Source of the DNA: Paraphaeosphaeria minitans
Taxonomy: Eukaryota; Ascomycota; Dothideomycetes; Pleosporales; Didymosphaeriaceae
DNA: 64,000 nucleotides
Reading direction: 5' to 3'
Assembly (NCBI GenBank): GCA_015832175.1
Contig: WJXW01000002.1
Coordinates: forward strand, 3,906,001 to 3,970,000
In this document: piece after piece, positions 11,254 through 22,458 of the stretch
Numbering within the stretch: position 1 is the stretch's first letter
Layout: every line of letters begins with the position of its first letter
Notes under the pieces: model-generated
The model's input: the letters and a program-made list of their open reading frames with translations, nothing else
Database searches by the model: none
Told to the model about the DNA's origin: nothing
Translations under genes and position numbers: made by a program

Positions 11254-11892
11254 TACGCGTTGGAGATGGTTTACGCGTAGAAGATGGTGTACGCGTTGAA
11301 GATGGGTTACGCGTTGAAGATGGGTTACGCGTTGAAGATGGGTTACGCGTTGAAGATGGGTTACGCGTTGAAGATGGGTTACGCGTTGAAGATGGGTTAC
11401 GCATTGAATCTGGGTTACGCATTGAATCTGGGTTACGCATTGAATCTGGGTTACGCATTGAATCTGGGTGTACACATTGACATTACACGTTGAAGATGCA
11501 TGTGACTTGAAGATGCATGTGCCTTGGAGATGCATGTGTCTTGAAGATGCATGTACGTGTTGAAGAGCTTGTGTCTTGAAGATGCATGTACGTGTTGAAG
11601 AGCTTGTGTCTTGAAGATGCATGTACGTGTTGAAGAGCATGTGTCTTGAAGATGCATGTACGTGTTGAAGATGCATGTACGTGTTGAAGATGCATACGCC
11701 TTGAAGATGCATGTACGCCTTGAAGATGCATACGCCTTGAAGATGCATACGCCTTGAAGATGCATACGCCTTGAAGATGCATACGCCTTGAAGATGCATA
11801 CGCCTTGAACATGCATACGCCTTGAACATGCATACGCCTTGAACATGCATACGCCTTGAACATGCATACGTCGGTAGTCTACGCGTTGAAGA
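11254..11892. repeat. Compound minisatellite (18-bp, 35-bp and 17-bp units)
   Basis: Twelve head-to-tail 18-bp units (11254-11469): eight of type TACGCGTTGAAGATGGGT, then four of type TACGCATTGAATCTGGGT. A middle block (about 11488-11690) follows with roughly 35-bp higher-order units built on TTGAAGATGCATGTACGTG. The last block (11695-11866) has ten units of TACGCCTTGAAGATGCA, the later ones with GAAC for GAAG. All blocks share the core TACGCNTTGAANATG, so they descend from one unit. Because 18 is a multiple of 3 and three 17-bp units make 51, long repetitive frames appear on both strands. I regard those as by-products, not genes. Confidence 0.95.
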
Positions 11893-12560
11893 TGCGCATG
11901 CAGCTGTGCAGGCGTCATCGATGTGGTCGAATCAACCGACATGCCGCCCAATCACCGCCCCGCCCCGCCCTCTGGTACGAGCTGCCCATCAAAAAAACCC
12001 ACTTGCTCCCGTCTGTCTTTCCGCCAGACCCTGACAGCACAACGGGCCCCGCTGCCAACCAGACTAGACTTGTCTACTCGTACCCACCCGTAAGACACCT
12101 TGCTGCTTGGGTGCGCTCAAGTCGTGCGCCCTGCTCTGGAACGCTGCCGACCACTCCACCGCACGCCTGGTCGCCTCCTGACGAGTCAATCTTGTAGGCA
12201 GACATACCAACCCGACGGCTGCAAAGGCCAGGCGGAAGGAAGAAAATAGCTAGGGCTTGCCGCCCAAGTCGTTCGATTCCCTTCGTCGCAAAGGAAACAC
12301 TTCTTCTCGCTAAATCATGCCCCAAAGCGTCCCTACTGACAGCGGGGCCCCCTAAACTCCGTGTGCAGAACGAACATCCCCGTTGATCGCCTCGGAACGC
12401 TGAACCATAGCGAAAAGGAAATAGTGTACAAAGAACACGCTTGTTGCAGTCCCAAACGCCGCCAAGGCCCCACCCTTCGTGTCCAAAACATAGCTTTGGT
12501 GCGACGCAGTCCATCTACTCTCTTGCCATCACCGCTTCATGGAATCTTGCCATCACCGCT
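11893..12560. other. Minisatellite edge to RICTOR 3' end
   Basis: Unique sequence with no supported gene. Next to 12560 is the RICTOR 3' side. It includes the first copy of a 24-bp tandem duplication (12521-12544 and 12545-12568); the second copy carries the RICTOR stop codon. Confidence 0.5.
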
Positions 12561-15500
12561 TCATAGAATCTTGCCCACGCCGTTCGCGCCGGCGGCTTCT
12601 GATGCCGAGTCCGAGTCCGTGCTTTCCTCGCTCTGCTCTTCCTCTTCCAGCACGATTTGGGGAAGGACGGATTTGTCGAACAGATCTAGAACAAATCGGC
12701 ATGCTGGGAGACGGAAGTGGTGTGCTTCCAGAATGTGCATGACCTTGTGAAAGATGGTCGGCTTCGTGAAGCCAGGTGCCCTCTTTGCCTTGATCCTGTT
12801 CTCCTGTCAGCCTGTCACCCTCAACGGCCCACTTGATTGATTACGTACGCTTGCAGGTCGTTGGCTGCCTTTTTGGCTAGCACTGTATTACCAAGGTCCG
12901 TCACAAGCTTCAGGATGCGTGCATTCAGAGCATCGCTATCAGACACCGCAACCTTTACATCCGCCTTGCGCTTCCAGCTCATATAGTCCGATTTGGCTTT
13001 CCATGGCGTCATCTATTCAGGTAAGCGGCTTTCGTGGATGGAAATGGACCACACCAGGGTCGACATACCAAGAAAATCTTCTTGAAATCCAGGGGCAGAC
13101 AGAACCCCAAGGCCTCGCCGGCCTCGTTGATGACACCATCCCAGCCATATTCCAGCAGGATCTCTTGCCCGTGCAAGCTTCTAGAGATCAGTCCCAACAC
13201 GTAGAAAGCGGTGCCTCTAAGCGACATGACCTCGGACATCTCCGCTATCCTCACAATCCACTTGACGACATCTGAGCTCTCAAGAAAGGGTGCGCCGAGC
13301 TCCATCGAGCCAACATTCCCGACAGCCCACAAGCAGCCTTTGACTTTCAGTATCATCTCGGCATCTTCCTTTTCCATTGCATAGTCACGTATGTTGGCGA
13401 CGAACTCGTCAAAGTGCCCCTTCTGTTTGAGTAGCTTACACCCTTCCTTGGTCCGGGTAAGTTCGCGGTAAAAGTGGGGCGGCACGATGCCATACTCCTG
13501 GTGTTCAGGCGTGTCATCGTAGGACAGCTGCGTTTGCGGCTTCTCGGGAATGTCAGCAAGCGCCCGCGCCATGGATGCTTCGATCAATGCCACGTAGGTG
13601 TCATTCCTCCCTAGGAACCAGTCGTCCATCTCCCCGGTGATGTAGTTCAACCCGTCCAGATAGTGGTACCCTACCGATGTGGAGAGGAAACGGAGCAATA
13701 GCGGCGCGCCGATTTCACCCAGGTGGTCCAACGCTGGACGACACTTTACAACATACTCCAGGGACTCGGTTTGGTTGCATGCTTCTTCTAGAATCTTGAT
13801 GGCCACCTCACATACTTCAACGTCGGGGTCGTACAGCTGCGTGACCAGCGATTTGATTGCCCACTCCGCGACGCTCGAAGAATCCGTCGGCTGCATGGGC
13901 CGTGTCGCGTACTTTCGCAGGAGCCTAGTCGCGAAGATGCGGACCTCCTTGGAACCCGACGTCATGGCTTTGGAAATGATGATGCGTAGATGCCCATCCA
14001 GAGTGTAGTCCATGTTGCTCAGTAAGGTTTTGATGAGGTCGTCACGGTCGTTTAGTTCTATGATGTGGTAGAACATGTTCAAAACTCTCCAGCGTTCGAG
14101 AATCTGGATACCCTTGACATCTTTTGTCAGTGCACCAAGAAGTGCAAAGTAGCCGCCAGTGAGCGTTTCGTTCATCCTGTCTTCCTGGAACATGGGCGAT
14201 GCAGATGTCAATCCGCTCATCCTATCAAAGTGAGATAGACATTCCGCAAGTTGCCGAATGAACTTGCTGTCGCTCAGATATCGTACGCCATCCGGATTGT
14301 GCAATAGTGTTCGCATCAAGGCACACCCAGCACGGACATATCGCTGGTTCGGTTTCGTGTTCTTGACTTCAGAGAACCGGTACTTGAATGGACGATAGAA
14401 GCCAAGCAAACGATGGACAAACTTCGTCACCTTCGTAGCTTCATCTAAGCGCTTAGCGTTGAGCAACGGGCCGTCGATGATGTTCTGGATGAGGTCCCAC
14501 CTCCACTTCTGGAATGTGACGGTGCCCAGAACTTGCGTGTCCACCATCATGGCCCGGAAAGTTGTCTCGTCCATCTGCATGGCAGCTTGAGCCTTCGACT
14601 GATCCGTTTGTCTCGCAGAGGCAGCACTGTCAACTGCTGTAGTGCCCTTACTGGGCTGATTTGTCACAGCATCTGACCGATACAAGGTCCTGTTGACGCT
14701 GTCCACTTGGTAGATCGTGCCAATCGCGACGAAGCGGGCCTCGGTGTCGAATTTTGCAGCAGATCGGAGAAGCTGCGGAAGCACTTGCAGCTCTGAACTC
14801 CAAGATGGTGGCAAGAGCTCGTTGGCCATCTTGAGGACCTCGCCAAGGAGGAGCGTGGTCTTTCGTTTCAAAATAAGACTCAAAGGATCTTCTTCAGCCT
14901 TGAGAAGTGCCGGGACCAAACCAGCATGAAGAAACGCAGCCAAAACCATTGCAACATAATGCTCTAACAAATTCCACTTGTTCGTAGGGTCCGTACTGGG
15001 GCCTGAGTCGTCCTGGATAGCCAGATTTCTCAGGTTTGTTACACGCCCGTAAGTAGTCAATCGACGACCAGCAAGGAAGGATGTAGACCATGAAGGAGGC
15101 TTAATTCTGAGGATGTCGAACAACAGTTCCAACAAGACGTTGCGCACATGGGGTGTCGGGATCTCCAGCGATATGAGTAGTGATCGGATGGCTAGGAAAT
15201 CGTTCATGCAGAGCGATAGAAATCCAGACCAGCTTCGCAGCAGCGACGCAATGACTTTTGCATTTGATTTCAACTTTTCCTCGTGCAGGTGGCTATGCGC
15301 AGTCCCAGCATCCGTGAACATGGCAAAAGGTGCCTCGAGCTCGTGTCCAGATCGAAGGAAGCGCCGCCTTTGGGGTGTATCTAAGAGATAGACGAAAGCA
15401 ATCCCCACACTCTCAGCAGCGTAGTAATTACCTTCTCCAAGCGCATCCGTCAACGTCCCCATTCCACCTGATTCTACCAGAAGTGCTGGTTTTTTCACAA

Positions 15501-16578
15501 GAATCTCGGTCAGGGTGAGGATCGCAATGTTTCTCAGTCGATCGTCGGTATGCTCGGCTACAGCAACTATGATGCGAACGACGGAACGTGATAACTCCTC
15601 GACGCCACCCTTGACGTCCAGAAAGGCGCGGACAAATTTGAGCGCTTGCTCTCTTTCCACACTCGCCTTACTTTCTTTGACCAGAGACAAAATGACGAGG
15701 TAGTCGGTATGAAGGGCTCTGATTATCTGCAGCGATTTGCGATCAGTAAAGGTATAGCGCATGATACGATAAGCAGCGGCGACCACTTCGCGGCTGTCAC
15801 TGAGCAGCATAGTTTGCATCCTTAGGCCAAATATCGACCATGCCAATTCGTACTTGAGTGTGGAATGCCGTTTGAACAAGTCCACGAGAGAATTTGCCCT
15901 CTCCACGTAGTACTCGGGCTGCATCCCAGCAACCTCCAATGCACGGAGTATCTCTGCGAGCACAAACGTAGGCGACTCGATCTCATCATCTTCGTCGTCG
16001 TCCTGCTTTGCGATGTGACGCGACGGCGACCGGGACAGATTGCGACGGAACAGATACGAGAGCCTGCTCTGAGCCTCGGCGGGCGGTGACTTGATCTCTT
16101 TTGCTCTTTGTATTTCGGCGGCCAGTCCAGACTTCAGCTGCGCGAGCTTCCTGTTTGAGATGTTGAGCTGCTCCTCGACCTGCAACCTCTGGTCTCTGGT
16201 GTTTTTCGCATTTTTCGCGTTCAATGCCTCGAGCAGGTTCTCCGAACCAATCTTGATTTTGGTCTCCTTCTCGATCTGGTCTTGGAGCTCAGCCTGGCGC
16301 TGTTCGGTGGTGGTATCGTTGTTGTCGCCCACGATGATGGCGTGGGTATCGAAGTCGGGCTTCAGTCGGCCGTCGAGCGATGTCGCGGGCCGCAGCTGCG
16401 AGCTGAAGCTCCCGGGTGCTTCTCGCGCGGTGGCGTAGGAAGCCTGGGATCGCGAGCCTGCCATGATGCTGCTGGCGGGGGCGGGCAGCGAACGACCATC
16501 TCTACTGCGCGCGGGCGCGAGCAGAGGGCCCTGGTCACCTTCGGCCGGAGCGTTCACGGAGCGCACGGGTGGCGTCAT
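12561..16578 (-). CDS. ste20: TORC2 subunit Rictor / Ste20 / Avo3
   Basis: Scaffold of TOR complex 2, which phosphorylates AGC kinases and controls actin polarity and membrane stress responses. Minus-strand exons: 16578-13069, 13012-12849, 12795-12561. They sum to 3909 nt, 1302 aa, normal for filamentous fungi. After a disordered Ser/Pro/Ala N-terminus there is an HR1-like coiled coil at about 91-160, typical of fungal homologues. A long helical-repeat Rictor_N region follows, then a RasGEF_N-like segment at about 690-810 (GTVTFQKWRWDLIQNIIDG). The conserved Rictor_V motif comes late (EYGIVPPHFYRELTRTKEGC, then KGCLWAVGNVGS). Exons 2 and 3 are short and were found by extending across GTATGT and GTACGT donors. 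Exon 3 ends in an acidic tail. The start is the first ATG of the frame. Confidence 0.93.
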
Positions 16579-17264
16579 GAGCGGGCCTTAACCATGCGCC
16601 TCCCAACCGCATCGCATGTCGCTGTGCAAACGGGCGCCTCCTCTTTCCTCATGAGCTGTTGCGTGCACACATCAAACGGCGGGGAACGGTGAAGGCTGGT
16701 CGAGCGGGGTCGCGTCGCCAGTGGGACGGGGCGCGGTCGTGTAGAGTGTAGGGCGTTCAAGTCAGCGCAGATAGAGACAGTCTGGCCGTGGGGATGCAAT
16801 GATGGTGGCGGTGAATCGCGGCCTGTACAGGATTCCCAGGCGTTCAGGGACGTGACATCGTCTACCAATGTGAACGGTCCGTGCTGCCATGCCAGGGCAG
16901 ACCTGCTGCGGAGAGGACTGCTGCAGCATCTCAGAGTCCGTAGCATTTTTTTTTTGCGTGACCACATCCACAGCTCCCTTGTGCGTCCAGACACGCTCAA
17001 TTGCTGCCCGTCCTTCCCTCGCGCATCTCCATCGCTGAACCCCGCCGACGGTCGAGCTCACCAGATCCAGATCACGTGTTCGATTTCGCTAGCCAATACG
17101 AGTCCTTCTCCTCGGAGCTAGCCCTGCTCCATCGTCGGACCTCGCCGGCCTCCTCCAAGCGTTGGGGAGCAACGGGCCCAGATTTCTGCTTTTCCAAACG
17201 TCTCACGCGATCCGATTGTGCATTGCATATTCCACCACACTGCCGCTCGCTGCCGTGCCCACTT

Positions 17265-17276
17265 CGGCCAAATCCG
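17265..17276 (+). promoter_or_regulatory. Candidate UaY (purine pathway activator) site, CGG-N6-CCG
   Basis: CGG CCAAAT CCG, preceded by T, about 205 bp upstream of the uricase ATG. In Aspergillus nidulans the Zn2Cys6 activator UaY binds TCGG-N6-CCGA in promoters of purine catabolism genes, including the urate oxidase gene uaZ. Here seven of the eight specified bases match (the last is C). Position and target fit; binding is inferred. Confidence 0.55.
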
Positions 17277-17291
17277 CTCGGCAAGTTGTCG

Positions 17292-17297
17292 AGATAA
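17292..17297 (+). promoter_or_regulatory. GATA-factor motif (AreA type)
   Basis: AGATAA, a HGATAR match about 185 bp before the uricase start. A second match on the opposite strand (CTATCT near 17455) is about 25 bp before it. Nitrogen-catabolite GATA factors usually act with UaY on these promoters. The short motif is common, so this is weak alone. Confidence 0.35.
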
Positions 17298-17481
17298 GGC
17301 TTTGGTTTTTTGGTTTTTGAAGTATATCTACTGCATAGCTCCCGCGTACCATATCCCCCCTCACCACTGACCAAGCTTCACCTTGACCTCCACTCCTCCT
17401 CGTGTATCACCCCTCGTGGAACCTCGACTTCGCTTTGCCTTTCACATCACATTGCTATCTGAATCCCCCAAGACAACCAGC

Positions 17482-18479
17482 ATGCCTCAGCTCAGCTACG
17501 CCAAGTACGGCAAGGACAACGTCCGCCTGTACAAGGTAGATAAGAACGAGAAGACGGGCGTCCACACCGTCATTGAGCAGACCGTCTGTACCCTTCTCGA
17601 GGGCGACATTGATACTGCGTAAGTGCCTTTCGCACCCTCAAACTGCATGCGTCTAACCTCCATAGCTACACCGAAGCCGACAACGGGCCCGTCGTTGCCA
17701 CGGACACCCAGAAGCAAACCATCTACATCAAGGCCAAGCAGCATGCCATCGACCCGCCTGAACAATTTGCCGCGATCCTCGGCGACCATTTTGTCAAAAC
17801 CTACCCGCACATCCACGCCGCACACGTCAAGATCATCCAGCACCGCTGGACGCGCATGGCCATCGATGGCAAGCCGCACCCGCACTCGTTCTTCCGCGAT
17901 GGTGAGGAGATCCGCGTCGTTGAGTCAGTCACCCGCGAGAACCAGGGCGTGGAAATTAAATCTAAATTCGAGAAGCTGCTCGTGCTCAAGAGCACCGGGT
18001 CTGCATTCTACGGGTTCCACCGCGACGAGTTCACACGGCTGCCGGAGACCTGGGACCGGATTCTCAGCACCGAGGTTGAGGCCAGCTGGAAGTGGAAGAC
18101 GTTCAAGGACGTCGCTGAAGTGAAGAAGGTGGACTTCAACGGCGCGTGGCAGCGGGCCAGGGATATCACCATGAAGATCTTCGCTGAGGACAACAGCGCG
18201 AGCGTGCAGGCCACCATGTACAAGATGGGCGAGCAGATCCTCGCCGATGTACCGCTCGTCGAGGAAGTCGACTACGTGCTGCCGAACAAGCACTACTTTG
18301 AAATCGGTACTTTCAATCCCTTCCTCTACCCGAATTTTTCACTAACGAACCCGACAGACCTCAGCTGGTACAAGGGCCTCAAGAACACGGGCAAAGACGC
18401 CACCGTCTTCGCGCCCCAGTCCGACCCCAACGGCCTCATCTACTGCACCGTTGCCCGCAAGCCCAAGTCCAAGCTATAG
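17482..18479 (+). CDS. uaZ: Urate oxidase (uricase), peroxisomal
   Basis: A cofactor-free oxidase that converts urate and O2 to 5-hydroxyisourate in purine nitrogen salvage. Exons 17482-17618, 17666-18306 and 18358-18479 sum to 900 nt, 299 aa, the family length. Catalytic signatures are intact: YGKDNVR (Lys11), VVATD (Thr58, Asp59), HRWTRM, DNSASVQATMYKM and NKHYFEIDLSWYKGL, the last assembled across intron 2. The C-terminus is SKL, a perfect PTS1 peroxisomal import signal. The start at 17482 gives the normal short N-terminus; the in-frame ATG upstream at 17383 would add unconserved leader. The promoter holds a UaY-like site and GATA motifs. Confidence 0.97.
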
Positions 18480-19103
18480 AGTCGCCCGCGATCCAGTTAC
18501 GATTTTCCCATCTTGTACCATACGACAGGCATGTTTCGGTCGTTTGCTCCGTTCCTCGTATAATGTTTGGATCTTACGGCTTGAGACGAGAATTGTCGCG
18601 CGAGGGGAGGGGTCGGCAGCGCAATGAGAGTAGTTAACGTTATATACCCAGGGGTAGATCCAGCTGATCTAGAATGATATGAGAGAGTAGTTTACCACAC
18701 AATTGACGGTCCTTGACTTGGATGCCCTGATTCCAGATGTGCGTGACGCCAATTTTGGGATTCTCTAGGTCGCGACAACATCGCACCGACACGGAGACAG
18801 CATTGCAGTACAGTAACAGAAACCTAGATCGGCCATGAACCGCGTATCTCCACACTGCTCATATTCCTGGTAATACACGTATTGTACAAGCAGTCACTCG
18901 GGACCTTCCTCCCAGCTCGCATTATGTAGATTCCCTCAGCCGTGTTGTACACAGTCCCAAACGCCGTATCCGATGCACACGAACCAGGTCACCCTGCCAC
19001 CGCTTTCTCGTCGCGCGTTGCTCTCCATCTCCATCTCCATCTTCATCGCTCCGTCGCAATTCGGTCCGCGCATGTCTTTGCTCACTGCACCTCAGGGTTT
19101 TCT
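18480..19103. other. Convergent 3' region, uricase / TOM6
   Basis: The uricase (+) and Tom6 (-) genes end toward each other here. No further gene or repeat is evident. Confidence 0.6.
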
Positions 19104-19360
19104 CTACGCAGGGAGCAAAATCTCGGCCCAGCTGCTGTGCAAAAACGTCACACCAATCTGCATGCGCGTTAGCCCATTGCATCCCTATCCCATCCCAAAC
19201 CCCCCCTCTCTCTCTCCCTCCTTTGTCTGGGGTATCTTACAGCAAACATGCCAATAGAAGTCACAACGCTCCTGTTATCCTGGCTCATAATCGTTTGGTA
19301 CGCGCTGACGGCGAAGTTGGGCTCGGCGCCTTTGCGGCCGTTGACTGCTTTGGGAGCCAT
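19104..19360 (-). CDS. tom6: Mitochondrial TOM complex small subunit Tom6
   Basis: A tail-anchored outer-membrane protein that stabilises the Tom40-Tom22 translocase. The gene is small: exon 1 is 19360-19241 (40 codons), the intron 19240-19158 is 83 nt (GTAAGA...GCAG), exon 2 is 19157-19104 (17 codons plus stop), giving 57 aa. The N-terminus is MAPKAVNGRKG, basic and soluble. Then AYQTIMSQDNRSVVTSIGMF leads into a single membrane helix completed after splicing (IGVTFLHSSWAEILLPA). Neither exon alone shows the family; the joined text does. The start context is ACCATGG. The frame is open further upstream (to 19513) but that part is Pro/Ser/Arg low complexity. Family recognition is from general knowledge of fungal Tom6. 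Confidence 0.82.
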
Positions 19361-20203
19361 GGTTGGTGCTGGACGCGTGTCAGCGGTTGGAGATGTAGGA
19401 TCGCGCGAGGGCGATGCGAACCTGGTTGTGGAGGTTCGGAATGATTGTGGAGAGGTAGTTCTGGATGCGGTGCGAGGGCGTGATGGTGCTGGTGCCGGTG
19501 CTGGTGATGGCATCGAGAAAGTTTCGGAGCTTGGACGGAATAGTGGTTAGTCAGGGATTACGTAAGGGGTGGTGTGTTGAAGAATGCCACAACTCCGTCC
19601 GTCAATAGGATGAGGCAGTGTCGACAAAACCAATATTTTCAAAAATTGATTATGCGCGAAATCATTTTATCACTCGGATTTTGACCTGGCAGTATGCGAA
19701 AGACCGATGCATTGCTAACAAGAAGCCCTTGATACCAAACATTCGAGGCAGAACGCCCTTTCGACTGGCCTTGGAGCAGACACACAATACTATCGAGCTG
19801 ACAGGAAACTGCTTGTTCGAAGATTCTAGCCAACATGAAGATCAATTACCTCACATGTCTCTCAAAGCAAATAACACCAGTGCCACTTACACACTCAGTT
19901 GTGCTTCTCTATCTGTTCGCTCTACTTTTGGAATAACTTTACCGCTCCTTCCACTCTACAATAACACTGAACTGTAGAATCTACCATGACAGAGAACCCG
20001 CTGCCGATCAACACCCCCGTTCTCCAGATGACAGTGAGTGGGCAAATATGAGATCATCATCATCTCTCCTACAACCTGGTCGACCAACGGGCATGGTCAA
20101 TCCACCATCCACGAGTCGTCCAGCAACGGCGAAGAATTGAAGCGGTAAGCACAGACTTAACCGATATACGTGCTTTTCAGAAGAAAGTCTAATCCAGACA
20201 TTC
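19361..20203. other. Intergenic, TOM6 to BTB-like fragment
   Basis: The TOM6 promoter side, then AT-richer DNA. A 119-codon frame at 19618-19977 (+) has no recognisable domain. A possible upstream exon of the BTB-like gene could begin at the ATG near 19986, followed by a GTGAGT donor. Nothing firm. Confidence 0.4.
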
Positions 20204-20494
20204 ATGATCAGTAGATCTCTCTTCTATGGAAACTACTTGCTGACAATCGCCAGTCCACCCGATTGCGACGTTTCCATCACCACCAAATCCAAGATACCCC
20301 AGAAGTACTCCTGGACTGTGCACTCATCGCCACTGTTCCACCGCTCCACGTACTTTCGCAGCCAGTGCGAAGGTCCGCAGGACATTGTCCCTAATCTGGT
20401 GAAAATCAAAGGAATCAACGTGAACACATTGCAAATACTTGTTCACTTCGCGAGGACGCGAATCTACCACTGCATAGACAACCTCCGTCGCTGA
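20204..20494 (+). CDS. BTB/POZ-like small protein or fragment
   Basis: I do not recognise a full gene, but this 96-codon frame has the spacing of the first half of a BTB domain: SPPDCDVSITTKSK, then WTVHSSPLFHRSTYFRSQC, then NTLQILVHFARTRIYH. BTB domains have DV.I, a V-H-S..L..RS.YF helix and a later F.YTG.Y. The YTG is RTR here, so the match is imperfect. Downstream in another frame (about 20529-20607) LRKFIINDSPDTFGLESGMC could be a further exon. It may be a lineage-specific BTB gene with unresolved introns, or a decaying copy. No partner is suggested by the neighbours. Confidence 0.35.
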   Translation: MISRSLFYGNYLLTIASPPDCDVSITTKSKIPQKYSWTVHSSPLFHRSTYFRSQCEGPQDIVPNLVKIKGINVNTLQILVHFARTRIYHCIDNLRR

Positions 20495-21242
20495 GTTCTG
20501 GCCTTTCGCTGACTGCATCGCCCCTCAACGCAGCCTGCTGCGGAAGTTCATCATCAACGACTCGCCCGACACTTTCGGCCTAGAGTCAGGCATGTGCCTC
20601 AAGAACCGGGGTAAGGCCAGCAATGGCCAAATATGCTTGCATCGAGACAGTCCGGGACTCGCTCCTGTACAATACGACTCTTGCTTCCTGCGTCCAGAAC
20701 TGGCATGTTGAGAGCCCGCGTTGTTCCGTAACGATAGCGAAACAGGAATCCATGCTGAATGCGACGAGGCCTTGGGATCAATATCTTAGCTTTCGAAACC
20801 AGCTGCTGTTTCGGGCTCGACTAGCTTATGTCCGCGCGATGGGATTACGGATTCGATCGCGAGGAGTACTTGGGGGTATTGAAGGGGATGATTAGATGTT
20901 GTCTGCCTACTAGTGCTCGTTAAGGGGTTGAAATTGATGCAGTCTAGGCCTAGGTAGATGGTAAGATATATGACATCGACTACCTATCGCGCCTCGAAAA
21001 TGCGCCTCGGCGCGTATATTGCGCGATGCCAGTCCGCCCGCAGATACCTCATCGTCTCGACTCACGGTGGCTAACAATCAGAAGCGGAACGTGGGAATCT
21101 CCCTGTACGAATGTGCATAATAGACTATCAGGTTATAGCGTATTATGGAGTGAGTTTCCACAGCATGATACATGTACCAAAGCCCACTGCTCCGTGTCAA
21201 GCACTGTACGGTAACTCTTCCTTTCCCTTCTACAGACCCAAC
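20495..21242. other. Intergenic, BTB-like fragment to SDR gene
   Basis: A possible continuation of the BTB-like gene at its left end, then the SDR 3' side. No independent gene is supported. Confidence 0.4.
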
Positions 21243-22458
21243 TCACAACTCCCCACTCGCAAACTGCACCGCCATCTCTGTCGCCTTATCTTCCAGCTTA
21301 TCCCAGCCCTCCCCACCCTCCTTGAATTCCTTCAAAATCTCTTCCGCGCGTTCAGATGGCGGCACGCACCGGTCGTCCACCAGCCCCTCGAGGTCCTTGG
21401 GAAACGCGCGTTCGGGATACCGCGCGCGGTATACACTGAGCAGCTTGTTGAAGTCCCAGCGCTCCGCGAAGCCGAAGATGCGCTCGGAGGCGATGGAGGG
21501 GCTGAGCAGGGCTGCGACGTGCAGGAGTGCGCAGTCTTGCGTGGAGATGTAGAATTCTGGACAGGTGGGAGCGTTAGCCTGTGTCGCATGCACCTATTCC
21601 GCTGGATGGGGGATGGTCATCAACGATCAAGGAAAGGTAGGGCGGAGGCGACACATACGCGGCGTGATGATCTTGCTCACCCCTTCGAAATTCTCCCCTG
21701 TCCACGCGCTCCTCGCCCACTCGATGGTGCTTGGCGCACCCTGCTTCTCCGGGACCAGCACGCGGCTGAAGTTGCAGTTGGGCAGGATGGTGTTGAGCAC
21801 GAATGCGGGCTTCTCGTCGTCCATGAACTTCCAGCATGCTTTTTCGCTGGAGGTCTTCAGCGCAGCGTAGATGTAGAGTCCTTTGAGGAATTCTGGTTCG
21901 TCGGCGGGATGGAGCCAGCCTTTTTGTATGCACTCATCATTCCAGGTGGACTGATCAAGAGTCTTTTGCTCGAAATAGCAGGGCATGGTTGCCGCGAAGG
22001 ACGAAGATGTGTAGACTACGCGGGTGATAGACGGTGTTTTGGCAGCGGCGGAGAGGGCGTTCAGCGCAGCAGAGATGCCGATGGGGATTGTGGACTGTGG
22101 GTCAGACCCGCTGAGGGGGGATGCGACGTGGATGATGCCGGATGTACCTGGAGGATCAGCACCGAAAGTTACTCGAAAAACTGTGCAAGATGAGGGAAGG
22201 GAAGTGCATACCCTTGACGAAGTCGTCGTAACATCCTTCAATTGTCATGTCCGGCACGGCCACGAGGTCGAGCTTTGCATCCTGCTTGCCGTTGAAGTGG
22301 TCGAGAAGCCATCTGCTTTTCTTGACGTCGCGCACGGCGCCGCGAACGTTGTAGCCTTTCTTGAGAAGCACGTCGACGATGTAGCTTCCGATAAGGCCGT
22401 TTACGCCTGTCACGAAGATGGTGGCACCGGGTTGGATTGTGACGTCCAACATGCTCAT
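21243..22458 (-). CDS. NAD(P)-dependent epimerase/dehydratase-type ketoreductase (extended SDR)
   Basis: A cytosolic NAD(P)H-dependent carbonyl reductase of the dihydroflavonol-4-reductase / yeast Gre2 group; the substrate is unknown. Minus-strand exons 22458-22212, 22147-21659 and 21556-21243 sum to 1050 nt, 349 aa. The nucleotide-binding motif TGVNGLIGSY has Gly18, Gly21 and Gly24. The active-site Ser is in YTSSS (about 130-132) and the YxxxK pair in YAALK is Tyr176/Lys180. All catalytic residues are present, so it should be active. The start offers two nearby Met (22458 and 22452); I took the first. The 102-nt second intron is longer than its neighbours'. Confidence 0.9.

Larger units (their letters stand above)
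16579..17481. other. Divergent promoter region, RICTOR / uricase
   Basis: About 0.9 kb shared by the two outward-facing genes. It contains a T9 tract near 16946, the UaY-like site and GATA motifs listed separately, and a pyrimidine-rich uricase leader. No gene lies inside. Confidence 0.65.

Noticed and set aside
11254..11892. CRISPR-like array
   Set aside because: Units are contiguous tandem repeats without spacers, in a eukaryote.
12074..12514. 146-codon minus-strand frame beside RICTOR
   Set aside because: No domain text, and the opposite strand is equally open; reads like random GC-rich DNA.
19248..19550. 100-codon plus-strand frame with an N-terminal hydrophobic segment
   Set aside because: It overlaps the Tom6 gene on the other strand, and its C-terminal half is Gly/Asp/Val low complexity.
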